From Bizionia saleffrena (GTDB taxonomy: Bacteria > Bacteroidota > Bacteroidia > Flavobacteriales > Flavobacteriaceae): DNA of 64,000 bases. Each line of letters begins with the position of its first letter. The first letter of the stretch is position 1. Positions 1-7,185 of this stretch are shown here, piece by piece. The notes under the pieces were generated by a model that did not search any database, was not told the origin of the DNA, and worked only from the letters and a program-made list of their open reading frames with translations. The translations under genes and the position numbers were made by a program. The DNA lies in NCBI RefSeq assembly GCF_008086175.1, contig NZ_VSKM01000004.1, positions 62,001 through 126,000 on the forward strand, written 5' to 3'.

Positions 1-213
1 TTCGAGGTATGTTTAGAGAATGGTAAATTAAAGCCTAAAGCAGAGCTCCAAGAAGTCTTTAAAGCGTTGTCTACAAAAGAAAACACAGTCGTTTTTAGTT
101 GTGGATCCGGCTTAACTGCTTGCATCTTAGATTTAGCAGCAAATGTTGCAAATTATAAAGACACAACAGTGTACGACGGTTCGTGGACCGAATATGGCAC
201 TTTAACACAATAA
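1..213 (+). CDS. 3-mercaptopyruvate/thiosulfate sulfurtransferase, C-terminal part
   Basis: The window opens inside this gene; 70 codons and a TAA stop are visible. The fragment is the end of a rhodanese-fold sulfurtransferase. The active-site loop CGSGLTAC lies at visible residues 34-41, with Cys34 as the persulfide-forming cysteine. The CGSGxTA form of the loop is typical of mercaptopyruvate sulfurtransferases (SseA type) rather than plain rhodaneses. The closing segment VYDGSWTEYG is the usual C-terminal signature of the two-domain enzymes. Family role: transfer of sulfur from 3-mercaptopyruvate or thiosulfate to thiol acceptors in the cytoplasm. The 5' part lies outside the window, so total length and first domain cannot be checked. 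The next gene starts 5 bp after the stop and is probably co-transcribed. Confidence 0.82.
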   Translation, partial: FEVCLENGKLKPKAELQEVFKALSTKENTVVFSCGSGLTACILDLAANVANYKDTTVYDGSWTEYGTLTQ

Positions 214-218
214 AGACT

Positions 219-557
219 ATGATAACACCTAACAATTGGTCAAAAAAAGAACTGCTAGCTTATATTCTATTATATATCGCAAATATCGATTTAGAAGAAT
301 CTAGCAACGAACGTGAATTTATTCTGAATAAAATTGACGTACAAACTTTTAAAAATATCCATAAAGAGTTTGAAGCGGATAACGATTATCAGTGCATTCA
401 GAAAATATTAAAAAGTATCAAATCGCACGATTATTTTAGAGCGGATTATCGCGATTTGTTCGTTGATATTAAACTGATGATTTTTGCAGATGGTGACGAA
501 CATAGTATTGAAACAACGATATTTAATACGCTTAAAAAAATTATTAAAGCTGAATAG
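219..557 (+). CDS. Small acidic TerB-like helical protein
   Basis: An open frame of 112 codons from the ATG at 219. A GTG at 183 in the same frame would add 12 residues but overlaps the sulfurtransferase gene, so the ATG is preferred. The product has no signal peptide or membrane segment and looks all-helical. The N-terminal helix KKELLAYILLYIANIDLEES and the later stretch IFADGDEHSIETTIFNTLKKI resemble the repeated acidic helices of TerB/DUF533-type proteins, which may bind metal. I did not recognise it beyond that fold-level resemblance. It follows the sulfurtransferase gene by 5 bp, suggesting one transcript; the functional link is unknown. Confidence 0.65.
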   Translation: MITPNNWSKKELLAYILLYIANIDLEESSNEREFILNKIDVQTFKNIHKEFEADNDYQCIQKILKSIKSHDYFRADYRDLFVDIKLMIFADGDEHSIETTIFNTLKKIIKAE

Positions 558-640
558 TTAATTATCTACTAAAGGCAATATCATTTCAAAGCTGTAGCTA
601 CAGCTATTTCTACAGTCTACAGTAAACGTCTTTTTTGCTG

Positions 641-800
641 TAAAGTAAAAAGTCTCAAAACATCACATAATTTTTTCAAATAAAAATGATTTGAACCTTA
701 TAAAGAGTAGACTACAATCTTTATAAGAACTTAATTCATTCCTAATTAATAGAAATTAGGGTTAAGCTAATTAGTGGTGTTTTGAGACTTTAATACTTTA
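641..800. repeat. Nested inverted-repeat element (three-way-junction-like)
   Basis: The arms AAAGTCTCAAAACATCAC (649-666) and GTGGTGTTTTGAGACTTT (774-791) are complementary with one mismatch. Pairing continues outwards with small bulges to about 641 and 800. Inside the outer stem sit two separate hairpins: CTTATAAAG (697-705) with CTTTATAAG (719-727), and CCTAATT (741-747) with AATTAGG (754-760). The layout is that of a branched RNA fold or of a short terminal-inverted-repeat (MITE-like) element. No target-site duplication was evident at the ends. Confidence 0.55.
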
Positions 801-873
801 AGATAGGGTTAATATAATGGTAAATATAAGTATTACAAAGTTATACTTCGTAAACTATATCAGTTAATACGTA

Positions 874-920
874 AGGTGTAGAAGGTTTTAAGTAAATACT
901 TTTTAAAACCGTCTACACCT
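874..920. repeat. Long hairpin, 18-bp stem
   Basis: The left arm (874-891) and right arm (903-920) are reverse complements over 18 positions with a single mismatch, around an 11-nt loop. No T-run follows immediately on the plus strand, so it is not a standard terminator. It lies midway between the TerB-like gene and the promoter of the next gene. Confidence 0.6.
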
Positions 921-1068
921 CTTGTTTCAGACTACTATTTTATGCTTTTTTTTAACGAACGAACAGTTTTTTGTAGGATGAGATAATCTGTTTATCAGAA
1001 TGTAACTCATCGATTAAATCTGCATTTTTTAGGGGTTAATCAAATAGTTTTGTGTTTCAACGATTAAA

Positions 1069-1100
1069 TTGTATCCTCTTGTAGAACGCCCATATCTTTG
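1069..1100 (+). promoter_or_regulatory. Bacteroidota-type promoter
   Basis: TTG at 1069-1071, 21 bp of spacer, then TATCTTTG at 1093-1100. This fits the Flavobacterium consensus TTG-N17-23-TAnnTTTG. Transcription would start near 1105, giving a leader of about 25 nt before the ATG at 1131. Confidence 0.7.
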
Positions 1101-1130
1101 CAGTATTAAACAACAATAACACTTGTATTT

Positions 1131-1379
1131 ATGAAATTATTATCGACAGTATTTTTCTTATTATTTGTTTCTTTCGCTTCAGCTCAAGATGCACCAAATG
1201 ATTTGAATAGTAGTAATAGTTCTATTGAAACTGAAAAAGCTAGCGACGCTAAAAGTAATACAGTTGTAATTAGTGTTAGAGGTATTAAGACTATGGAAGA
1301 GATCGATATTGAGAACTACAACAAGTCTACATACATAAAAATGATTTCCACTCAAAAAAGAAAAAGTAAGATAAGTTAG
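1131..1379 (+). CDS. Small secreted protein of unknown function
   Basis: An 82-residue protein with a clear N-terminal signal peptide: a Lys, a hydrophobic core STVFFLLFVSF, and an ASAQ cleavage site near residue 19. The mature part is about 63 residues, hydrophilic, rich in Ser/Asn at first and ending in a basic tail. No domain was recognised. A good promoter precedes it and a terminator follows, so it is an independent transcription unit. It is probably periplasmic; there is no lipobox or T9SS sorting domain. The coding call rests on the signal peptide and the flanking signals. Confidence 0.72.
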   Translation: MKLLSTVFFLLFVSFASAQDAPNDLNSSNSSIETEKASDAKSNTVVISVRGIKTMEEIDIENYNKSTYIKMISTQKRKSKIS

Positions 1380-1420
1380 TTTATAAAATAGTGCCAATCT
1401 AGGTAAACTATAATAAGAAA

Positions 1421-1452
1421 AGCCTAAATTTTAATAATTCAGGCTTTTTTTA
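1421..1452. terminator. Rho-independent terminator, probably bidirectional
   Basis: AAGCCTAAATT pairs with AATTCAGGCTT and is followed by a run of seven T on the plus strand. It ends the small secreted-protein gene. On the minus strand it lies directly after the stop of the DCC-family gene and could serve that unit too. Confidence 0.75.
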
Positions 1453-1878
1453 TGCGTTAGTTTTTCCAATGAATTTCGATTGCAATTCGGGAGAAGGTAT
1501 CATACATTGCTCTTTTTTACCGTACCATTTGTATCTGTTTTTTGCAACAAAATCATAAACCATATTGCGAATACAAGTGGGGAAAATTAAAAAGACAGGT
1601 AACACATTTACGGGGAAACCAAGATGTTTTGCAATTCGTAAAGCGGCTGTAGATTTTGTGTACATTCCCTTTACTGGACTATATAGTAATATGGAGTCGG
1701 TTTTTAAAGGGTCTATATTAAATTTCGTAATCATCTCTCTACCAACATCGCTCTGTAGCGCTGCGAATAGAAAGGTGTTTTTTTTATCATGACGAATTAC
1801 ATATTGAATAGAAGTATTGCACAAATTACAAACACCATCAAATAAGATAAGTTGTTTGTGTTTAGGAATTGATATCAT
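1450..1878 (-). CDS. DCC-family thiol-disulfide oxidoreductase (DUF393, YuxK type)
   Basis: A 142-residue protein with the family-defining DxxCxxC signature: D14-G-V-C17-N-L-C20 within LFDGVCNLCN. A hydrophobic segment near residues 90-105 (LPVFLIFPTCI) is usual for the family. DCC proteins have a thioredoxin-like fold and are thought to act in thiol-disulfide exchange; no substrate can be read from sequence. The start codon overlaps the mutS2 stop in an ATGA arrangement, so the two genes are translationally coupled and lie in one operon. Length is normal. Confident family call, unknown physiology. Confidence 0.85.
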   Translation of the reverse strand: MISIPKHKQLILFDGVCNLCNTSIQYVIRHDKKNTFLFAALQSDVGREMITKFNIDPLKTDSILLYSPVKGMYTKSTAALRIAKHLGFPVNVLPVFLIFPTCIRNMVYDFVAKNRYKWYGKKEQCMIPSPELQSKFIGKTNA

Positions 1879-4049
1879 TTTTTAAGTGTTACAGCTTCAA
1901 CTAATTCTAATAAATCCATACTAACAATCGTAGTAAATAAACCGTAATTAACAGTGGCTTTATTTTTCTCAATCCTATCGATACTACCCACCGATCGGCC
2001 GTCTTGCATTCTTACACGATAGCCTACTTTTAAAATGGGTTTTGGTTTCTCTACAACAATGGCTTTTTCTTTAGCTTTCTTTTTCTTTTCACGAATAACG
2101 TCAACTTTCTTTTCTGCTTCCTTTTTTACTTGTGTTACTTTTTCTTTAGTAATTTTTTTCTCTTTGGCTGTTACTTTCTTGCGTTTAGAATTTTCTATTT
2201 GAACTAATTTAAATAGCTCACCCATTAGTTCTTTCTTACGATTGTTTTCGAAGAAGCTTTCAGCAATATCATTTACTTTCTGACCTAAATAAATTAAACG
2301 CTGATTATCGTCGTATAATTCTTGATAGCTTTCTAACTTTTTCTGAATCTTCTCATTAATCCCTTCTAGTTTATCAGCTTCTGTTTGTTTTTTCTTTTCG
2401 TTAATTTTTAAGGATTCCGAGGTTTTCTCTAAACGCGAACGTTCCTTTTGAAGCTTTGCAATGGTGGCATCAAAACGTACTTTACTCCGTTCAATTTTCT
2501 TTTTCGCCCTATTAATTAAGCCATAAGGAATACCATTTTTTTGTGCGACTTCAAAGGTAAAAGAACTACCGGGTTGCCCTAAAGCTAAACGGTACATAGG
2601 TTCTAAAGTACGCTCGTTAAACATCATATTTGCATTAATCATTTCTGGCTTTTCACTGGCTAGAATTTTTAAATTAGCGTAATGGGTAGTAATTATACCG
2701 AAAGCATTTCTAGCATAAAACTCTTCTAAAAACGTTTCAGCTAAAGCCCCTCCGAGTTCAGGATCGGATCCGGTTCCAAATTCATCAATTAAAAACAAAG
2801 TGTTTTTATTACATTTCTTTAAAAAGAAATTCATCTGTTTTAATCGATAGCTATAGGTACTTAATTGATTTTCTATGGATTGATTATCGCCAATATCGGT
2901 TAAAATACGATCAAAAACACTCACTTTACTACGTTCATGAACCGGAATTAAGAGTCCGCTTTGAAACATTAACTGTAATAATCCCACCGTTTTAAGCGTG
3001 ATACTTTTTCCGCCTGCATTTGGGCCAGAGATTACGATAATACGACTCTCTTGGTCTAATTCTATAGTTTGCGGGTACGTTTTCTGTTTCTTCTTTAAAT
3101 TGTTTAAATAGAGTAGTGGGTGATAAGCATCTCGAAGATAGACGTTTTTTTCTTCGGTAATTTCGGGTAAAATCCCATCTATAGACCTTGCATATCTCGC
3201 TTTGGCTGAAATAACATCCATCTCAGTTAGAAACAATTGATAATTTTCAATTAAGGGTAAATAATCGCGTAAAAAGTTCGTTAATTGCTTTAAAATTCTG
3301 ACGATTTCTTCGCTTTCTTCATATTCTAAATTGTTTAATTCTCGCGTATGAAGTAAAGTCGTTTCAGGTTCTATATAAACAATACTACCCGTTTTGCTTC
3401 CACCCATAATAGCGCCTTTCACCTTGCGGCGGTGCATTGCTTTTACAGCTAAAACACGCTTATTATCGACTACAGATTCTCGAATATCGTCTAAATACTC
3501 AAGATTATGATAGATATTTAAAGCCGATGTAAAACTTGAATTTATTTTACCTTTAAGCTTATTTATATTTTGACGAATAGCGTTTAATAATGGCGACGCA
3601 TTATCTTTAACATCATTAAATCGATCAATGACAGCGTCTATAGATTCAATAAGCGCTTTGGTGATTTCTATTTGAGAGGAAAAGGCTTTTAACCCCGGAT
3701 AGTAAATTTCAAACTTCTTTAAGAATTTTACAATCTCGTTACACGTAAGCGAAATGGAAACTATTTTTTTAAGACTGTGAGGTTCTAAAAATGTGTTTTC
3801 AATTTTAAGTAATTGTAATTCCTTAGAAATGGTATCGAAACCGTGATTTGGGATGCGATTATCGTTATAAAAAGAAGAGAGGTATTCGTTGGTGACTTGT
3901 AACTCTTTAAGAAGCTGTTCTTTGTTCTTAAGCGGCGCAATATCTAAGGTCTTTAAATGACCCAGATGCGTAACACAGTGCTCGCTCACTTGTTCTAAAA
4001 CCGTTGAAAACTCTAAATCTTGTAATGTTTTTTCGTGAATACTTATCAT
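1875..4049 (-). CDS. mutS2: MutS2-family DNA-binding ATPase lacking the Smr domain
   Basis: A 724-residue MutS-type ATPase. The N-terminal half holds the core/lever and clamp helices. The P-loop ISGPNAGGKS lies near residue 340 and the Walker B/signature region LIDEFGTGSDPELGG near 418, followed by TTHYANLK. A long, charged coiled coil (about residues 520-650, rich in Lys/Glu) leads into a small C-terminal beta module (VGYRVRMQDGRSVGSIDRI). Canonical MutS2 ends in an Smr nuclease domain, which I do not see here. MutS2 proteins act on branched DNA to limit recombination and, in some bacteria, in ribosome rescue. The gene is followed by the DCC gene with an ATGA overlap. Confidence 0.9.
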   Translation of the reverse strand: MISIHEKTLQDLEFSTVLEQVSEHCVTHLGHLKTLDIAPLKNKEQLLKELQVTNEYLSSFYNDNRIPNHGFDTISKELQLLKIENTFLEPHSLKKIVSISLTCNEIVKFLKKFEIYYPGLKAFSSQIEITKALIESIDAVIDRFNDVKDNASPLLNAIRQNINKLKGKINSSFTSALNIYHNLEYLDDIRESVVDNKRVLAVKAMHRRKVKGAIMGGSKTGSIVYIEPETTLLHTRELNNLEYEESEEIVRILKQLTNFLRDYLPLIENYQLFLTEMDVISAKARYARSIDGILPEITEEKNVYLRDAYHPLLYLNNLKKKQKTYPQTIELDQESRIIVISGPNAGGKSITLKTVGLLQLMFQSGLLIPVHERSKVSVFDRILTDIGDNQSIENQLSTYSYRLKQMNFFLKKCNKNTLFLIDEFGTGSDPELGGALAETFLEEFYARNAFGIITTHYANLKILASEKPEMINANMMFNERTLEPMYRLALGQPGSSFTFEVAQKNGIPYGLINRAKKKIERSKVRFDATIAKLQKERSRLEKTSESLKINEKKKQTEADKLEGINEKIQKKLESYQELYDDNQRLIYLGQKVNDIAESFFENNRKKELMGELFKLVQIENSKRKKVTAKEKKITKEKVTQVKKEAEKKVDVIREKKKKAKEKAIVVEKPKPILKVGYRVRMQDGRSVGSIDRIEKNKATVNYGLFTTIVSMDLLELVEAVTLKK

Positions 4050-4106
4050 TAGTTTCTCCGCATATGCGGTACATTCGCTTTGTTAATTTCTTTTTTTAAA
4101 TAATAA

Positions 4107-4114
4107 CAAAGTTA
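4107..4114 (-). promoter_or_regulatory. -7 element for mutS2; palindromic leader
   Basis: CAAAGTTA on the plus strand reads TAACTTTG on the minus strand, matching TAnnTTTG, about 58 bp before the mutS2 ATG. No TTG at the right spacing was found. The leader carries a perfect 12-bp palindrome CCGCATATGCGG at 4058-4069, 8 nt before the start codon, where it could affect initiation. Confidence 0.5.
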
Positions 4115-4212
4115 CGTATTCCTATTTAAATGATACACTTTTAGAACAGTTTGCTTTACTTAGTTTTAGTCTCCATATTCTCCGTTTTATTAGATTTCTT
4201 AAATGTTATGTT

Positions 4213-5706
4213 TTATAGATACACCGATATCGTCATTACTACTAAAGTGAATACAATTAAAACAATAAATAACGGCATAATAAACTTTAACCATTTATTA
4301 AAGCCCACTTTTACAACCGCTAGAGATGCTAAAATTAATCCTGTCGGATTAATTAAATAGAATAAACCCAATCCATATTGGTAAGCGTTAACAACGATTT
4401 CACGACCAACATTTACGGTATCGGCAAGAGGTGACATAATAGGCATAGTTAATACCGCCATCCCAGAGGAACTCGGGATAAAAAATGAAAGCCCCGCGTA
4501 AATAATAGTAATAACACTGGCAAACAAACCTTTAGACATTCCTTCGGTTATACCGCTGGCATAATATAACATCGTGTCACTAATTAAACCATCGGCCATA
4601 ATGACTGTTACGCCACGTGCAATACCAATTATTAAGGCAACTCCCAATAAATCGGCAGCTCCTTTAACAAATGTTTCAACAAAATCAGATTCGCTAATTT
4701 GAGTTATAATACCAATTAAAATAGCACCAACTAAAAAGGTAGATGTCATTTCTAAAAACCACCAGTCTAACAACGATACACCAATAATCATTACTAAAAA
4801 GCAAAGCGCGAATACTAATAGCGCTAAACGTAAACGTAATGTAAAAGTTACTGTGTGGTCTTTTTTCTCTCCAAAAAGAGCTTCAATTTGCTCCTTTTGA
4901 TCGTAAATTATAGATTTTGTAGGATCGTTTTTTACACGTTTGGCATAACGCATAATGTAAAAAATGCAAATCGACAAGCAACTTACTAACATAAACACAC
5001 GACCAGGCAACCCAGTTGTCCAACTTATTCCAGCAGAATCGCTCGCAATAATTGTGCTAAAAGGGTTTATCGTCGAGCACATTGTACCAATTGAAGAACC
5101 TATAAAAATGCAAGCAATTCCTACTAAAGCGTCGTATTTAGCGGCGAGAAAAACAGGAATTAAAATAGGGAAGAAGGCAATGGTTTCTTCGGCAAGCCCA
5201 AAAGTAGTTCCTCCTGCAGCCACCAAAGTGGTTACCAAAATGATTAAAATGAATTCTCTACCTTTTAAAATACGCGCTAACCAAGAAATTCCAGCATCGA
5301 AAGCCCCGGTACTATTAATAATACCAATTAAACCTCCAATAATTAAAACAAGGAAAATAATATCGGCAGCTTCAATAATTCCTCTAATAGGCGATTTAAT
5401 AAAATCGGTTATTCCTTGTGGTTTCGCTTCTAATTCTCGGTAAGTATTGGGTATATTAATGGCTTTGTAAATGTCGCCACTCGTAAATTTTTCTAATGGA
5501 ATTTTTATCGATAATCCGTCTAAAGTTGCTTGGGTTGCAGGTAAGGTCTTCGTTTCATCTTTAGCGACTTCAATAAATGTACTTGAAGCGGAATCGTAAG
5601 CTAATGTATTGTATTTTCCGGCAGGAATTAACCATGTTAGTAAGGTTACCAAAGCAGCAATAATTAATAAAATAGTTTGTGCTGTAGGAAATTTTATATT
5701 TTTCAT
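4213..5706 (-). CDS. YfcC-family membrane transporter
   Basis: A polytopic membrane protein of 497 residues with about 12 hydrophobic segments. The start chosen is the ATG at 5706 (MKNIKFPTAQ); an in-frame TTG two codons upstream is less likely. The first segment LLTWLIPAGKY, the paired motifs LAEETIAFFPIL and GSSIGTMCSTINPFS, and the later FIPSSSGMAVLTMPIM are characteristic of the YfcC/DcuC-like branch of the ion transporter superfamily. Annotated relatives are described as C4-dicarboxylate or basic amino acid carriers, but the substrate cannot be read here. The gene stands alone between mutS2 and ung. Confidence 0.85.
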   Translation of the reverse strand: MKNIKFPTAQTILLIIAALVTLLTWLIPAGKYNTLAYDSASSTFIEVAKDETKTLPATQATLDGLSIKIPLEKFTSGDIYKAINIPNTYRELEAKPQGITDFIKSPIRGIIEAADIIFLVLIIGGLIGIINSTGAFDAGISWLARILKGREFILIILVTTLVAAGGTTFGLAEETIAFFPILIPVFLAAKYDALVGIACIFIGSSIGTMCSTINPFSTIIASDSAGISWTTGLPGRVFMLVSCLSICIFYIMRYAKRVKNDPTKSIIYDQKEQIEALFGEKKDHTVTFTLRLRLALLVFALCFLVMIIGVSLLDWWFLEMTSTFLVGAILIGIITQISESDFVETFVKGAADLLGVALIIGIARGVTVIMADGLISDTMLYYASGITEGMSKGLFASVITIIYAGLSFFIPSSSGMAVLTMPIMSPLADTVNVGREIVVNAYQYGLGLFYLINPTGLILASLAVVKVGFNKWLKFIMPLFIVLIVFTLVVMTISVYL

Positions 5707-5745
5707 ATTCAAAATACTGATAGAACGACGTCGTTAATTAATCTA

Positions 5746-5753
5746 CAAATTTA
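5746..5753 (-). promoter_or_regulatory. -7 element for the YfcC-family gene; palindromic leader
   Basis: CAAATTTA (minus TAAATTTG) fits TAnnTTTG and lies 40 bp upstream of the ATG. No matching TTG was found 17-23 bp further upstream. The leader contains a perfect 12-bp palindrome AACGACGTCGTT at 5724-5735. Confidence 0.45.
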
Positions 5754-5853
5754 AAATTCTAAAAAAGTAAAGCCCTATAAAAAGCAATAATTATTTTATA
5801 ATTTTAAAGATAGTACTATTTTAGAGTTTTATAATTTACAACCCGAAGACCTT

Positions 5854-6519
5854 ATGCAATTAACACTACCAGAGAGTTGGAGTTTTTTTCTAAAAGATGA
5901 ACTGCAAAAGCCATATTTTCTTAATTTAATAGCGTTTATTAAGGAACAATATGCAACAACAGATTGTTTCCCTGCGGAAGAAGACGTTTTTAAAGCGTTC
6001 GAAATATGTACGTTTAGCGCGGTTAAAGTAGTTATAATTGGTCAAGATCCTTACCATAATTTTAATCAAGCGAATGGATTGTGTTTTAGCGTAAATGATG
6101 GGGTATCGCACCCACCGTCTCTAATTAATATTTTTAAAGAAATTAACACCGATTTAGGAAAGGCGTACCCCGTATCAGGAAATTTAGAACGTTGGGCGCA
6201 ACAGGGCGTATTTTTGTTAAATGCAACGTTAACAGTTCGTGCTCACGAAGCAGCAAGTCACCAAAAAAAAGGATGGGAACCATTTACCGATGCTGTGATT
6301 AAAACAATAAGTACACATAATAAAAAGGTGATTTTTTTACTTTGGGGTGGATTTGCAAAGAAAAAGGCTAAATTAATTGACGCTAGCAAACATACTATTT
6401 TAACGTCTGGTCATCCGTCTCCACTTAGCGCCAACCGTGGCTATTGGTTTGGAAATTCACATTTTAGTCAAGTGAATACACTCTTAGAAGATCAAGGTAA
6501 GACAACGATTGACTGGTAA
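5854..6519 (+). CDS. ung: Uracil-DNA glycosylase
   Basis: A 221-residue family-1 uracil-DNA glycosylase, full length. The water-activating motif GQDPYH is at residues 63-68 (Asp65 catalytic, Tyr67 blocking thymine), the proline-rich HPPS loop near 86-89, and the DNA-intercalation loop GHPSPLSANRG near 186-196, with His187 as the second catalytic residue. The enzyme removes uracil from DNA to start base excision repair in the cytoplasm. It is divergent from the YfcC-type gene and convergent with the lipoprotein gene at 6539, so it appears monocistronic. Confidence 0.97.
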   Translation: MQLTLPESWSFFLKDELQKPYFLNLIAFIKEQYATTDCFPAEEDVFKAFEICTFSAVKVVIIGQDPYHNFNQANGLCFSVNDGVSHPPSLINIFKEINTDLGKAYPVSGNLERWAQQGVFLLNATLTVRAHEAASHQKKGWEPFTDAVIKTISTHNKKVIFLLWGGFAKKKAKLIDASKHTILTSGHPSPLSANRGYWFGNSHFSQVNTLLEDQGKTTIDW

Positions 6520-6538
6520 TTTGCGACTAGTTCACTCC

Positions 6539-7135
6539 TTAATTGATGGTAAATATATAGCGCCCTTCAGTATTTGAATTCACAATTTTAGTGGTGATAT
6601 TTAGTGTTCCAAATTCGTTAGTTGTGTAGATTCCAATTTTTCCGTTATAAGTGTTATAATCACCTCCAATATAATACGTTCCTGCCTCCAACACTGTTAC
6701 ACCGAATTTATTTTTATACGTGTTTTCTGTAAGCACAGTTTTTAATTGTAGATAGGGGTTGTTCGGGTCTTCAACAACAAAGACAGAACCTTCAATTGTT
6801 GTTATGCTATCATCATTTAAGGTTATCCTATCAAAATTCCCGTAACTATTTAGTTTATAAACCAAAAGGCTGTAAGTTATAGGTTCACCGGATTGTGTGA
6901 AATCGCTAATCGAAATGTTTTCATTAGTGGTCTTACTTTGCGTATCGCTAATTGCAGTTTCAAAATATAAAGTGTCTCCTAGATTTAAAGTACTCACGTT
7001 GCCTTCCACAGAAAGTAAAGCATCATTTTCTACGGTGTAATTATGACCGTTGTAATCGTCTTCTTCCGGGCAACAAAGGCCCGCGCAAAGTGCGATAGTC
7101 GTTAGTAGGATTGCAGATGTTATTTTCATAGCCAT
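6539..7135 (-). CDS. Probable lipoprotein of unknown function
   Basis: A 198-residue protein. Its N-terminus MKITSAILLTTIALCAGLCC followed by acidic PEEDD looks like a Bacteroidota lipoprotein signal with a double cysteine and an acidic export-type sequence after it. Two ATGs (7135 and 7129) are equally usable. The mature part is mostly predicted beta strand, with a repeated G-T-Y/L-Y pattern (AGTYYIGGDYNTY), suggesting an Ig-like or jelly-roll fold. No domain was recognised. It lies 50 bp after the binding-protein gene on the same strand and may be the last gene of that run. Confidence 0.65.
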   Translation of the reverse strand: MAMKITSAILLTTIALCAGLCCPEEDDYNGHNYTVENDALLSVEGNVSTLNLGDTLYFETAISDTQSKTTNENISISDFTQSGEPITYSLLVYKLNSYGNFDRITLNDDSITTIEGSVFVVEDPNNPYLQLKTVLTENTYKNKFGVTVLEAGTYYIGGDYNTYNGKIGIYTTNEFGTLNITTKIVNSNTEGRYIFTIN

Positions 7136-7185
7136 TTATGTGTTGTTAGCGCACTATGCAGCTCGCTTTTTTTAGTATAAATGTA

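Larger units (their letters stand above)
558..1068. other. Gene-free gap rich in inverted repeats
   Basis: About 570 bp with no convincing reading frame on either strand. It holds a 16-bp perfect palindrome at 590-605 (AGCTGTAGCTACAGCT), a nested inverted-repeat element at 641-800, a small hairpin at 828-848 (AAGTAT...ATACTT), a strong hairpin at 874-920, and a further GATGAG/CTCATC hairpin with inner TCTG/CAGA stem at 977-1011. The words CGATTAAAT at about 1011 and 1061 form a short direct repeat. A minus-strand promoter-like word (CAAAGTTA, reverse complement TAACTTTG) lies at 836-843. Structure without coding content suggests a small RNA or a degenerate mobile element. Confidence 0.55.

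Noticed and set aside
1179-1397. 72-codon minus-strand frame opposite the small secreted-protein gene
   Set aside because: The plus-strand frame has a promoter, signal peptide and terminator; the minus frame has none.
4964-5443. 159-codon plus-strand frame inside the YfcC-type gene
   Set aside because: Antisense to conserved membrane segments of the transporter; its product has no family features.
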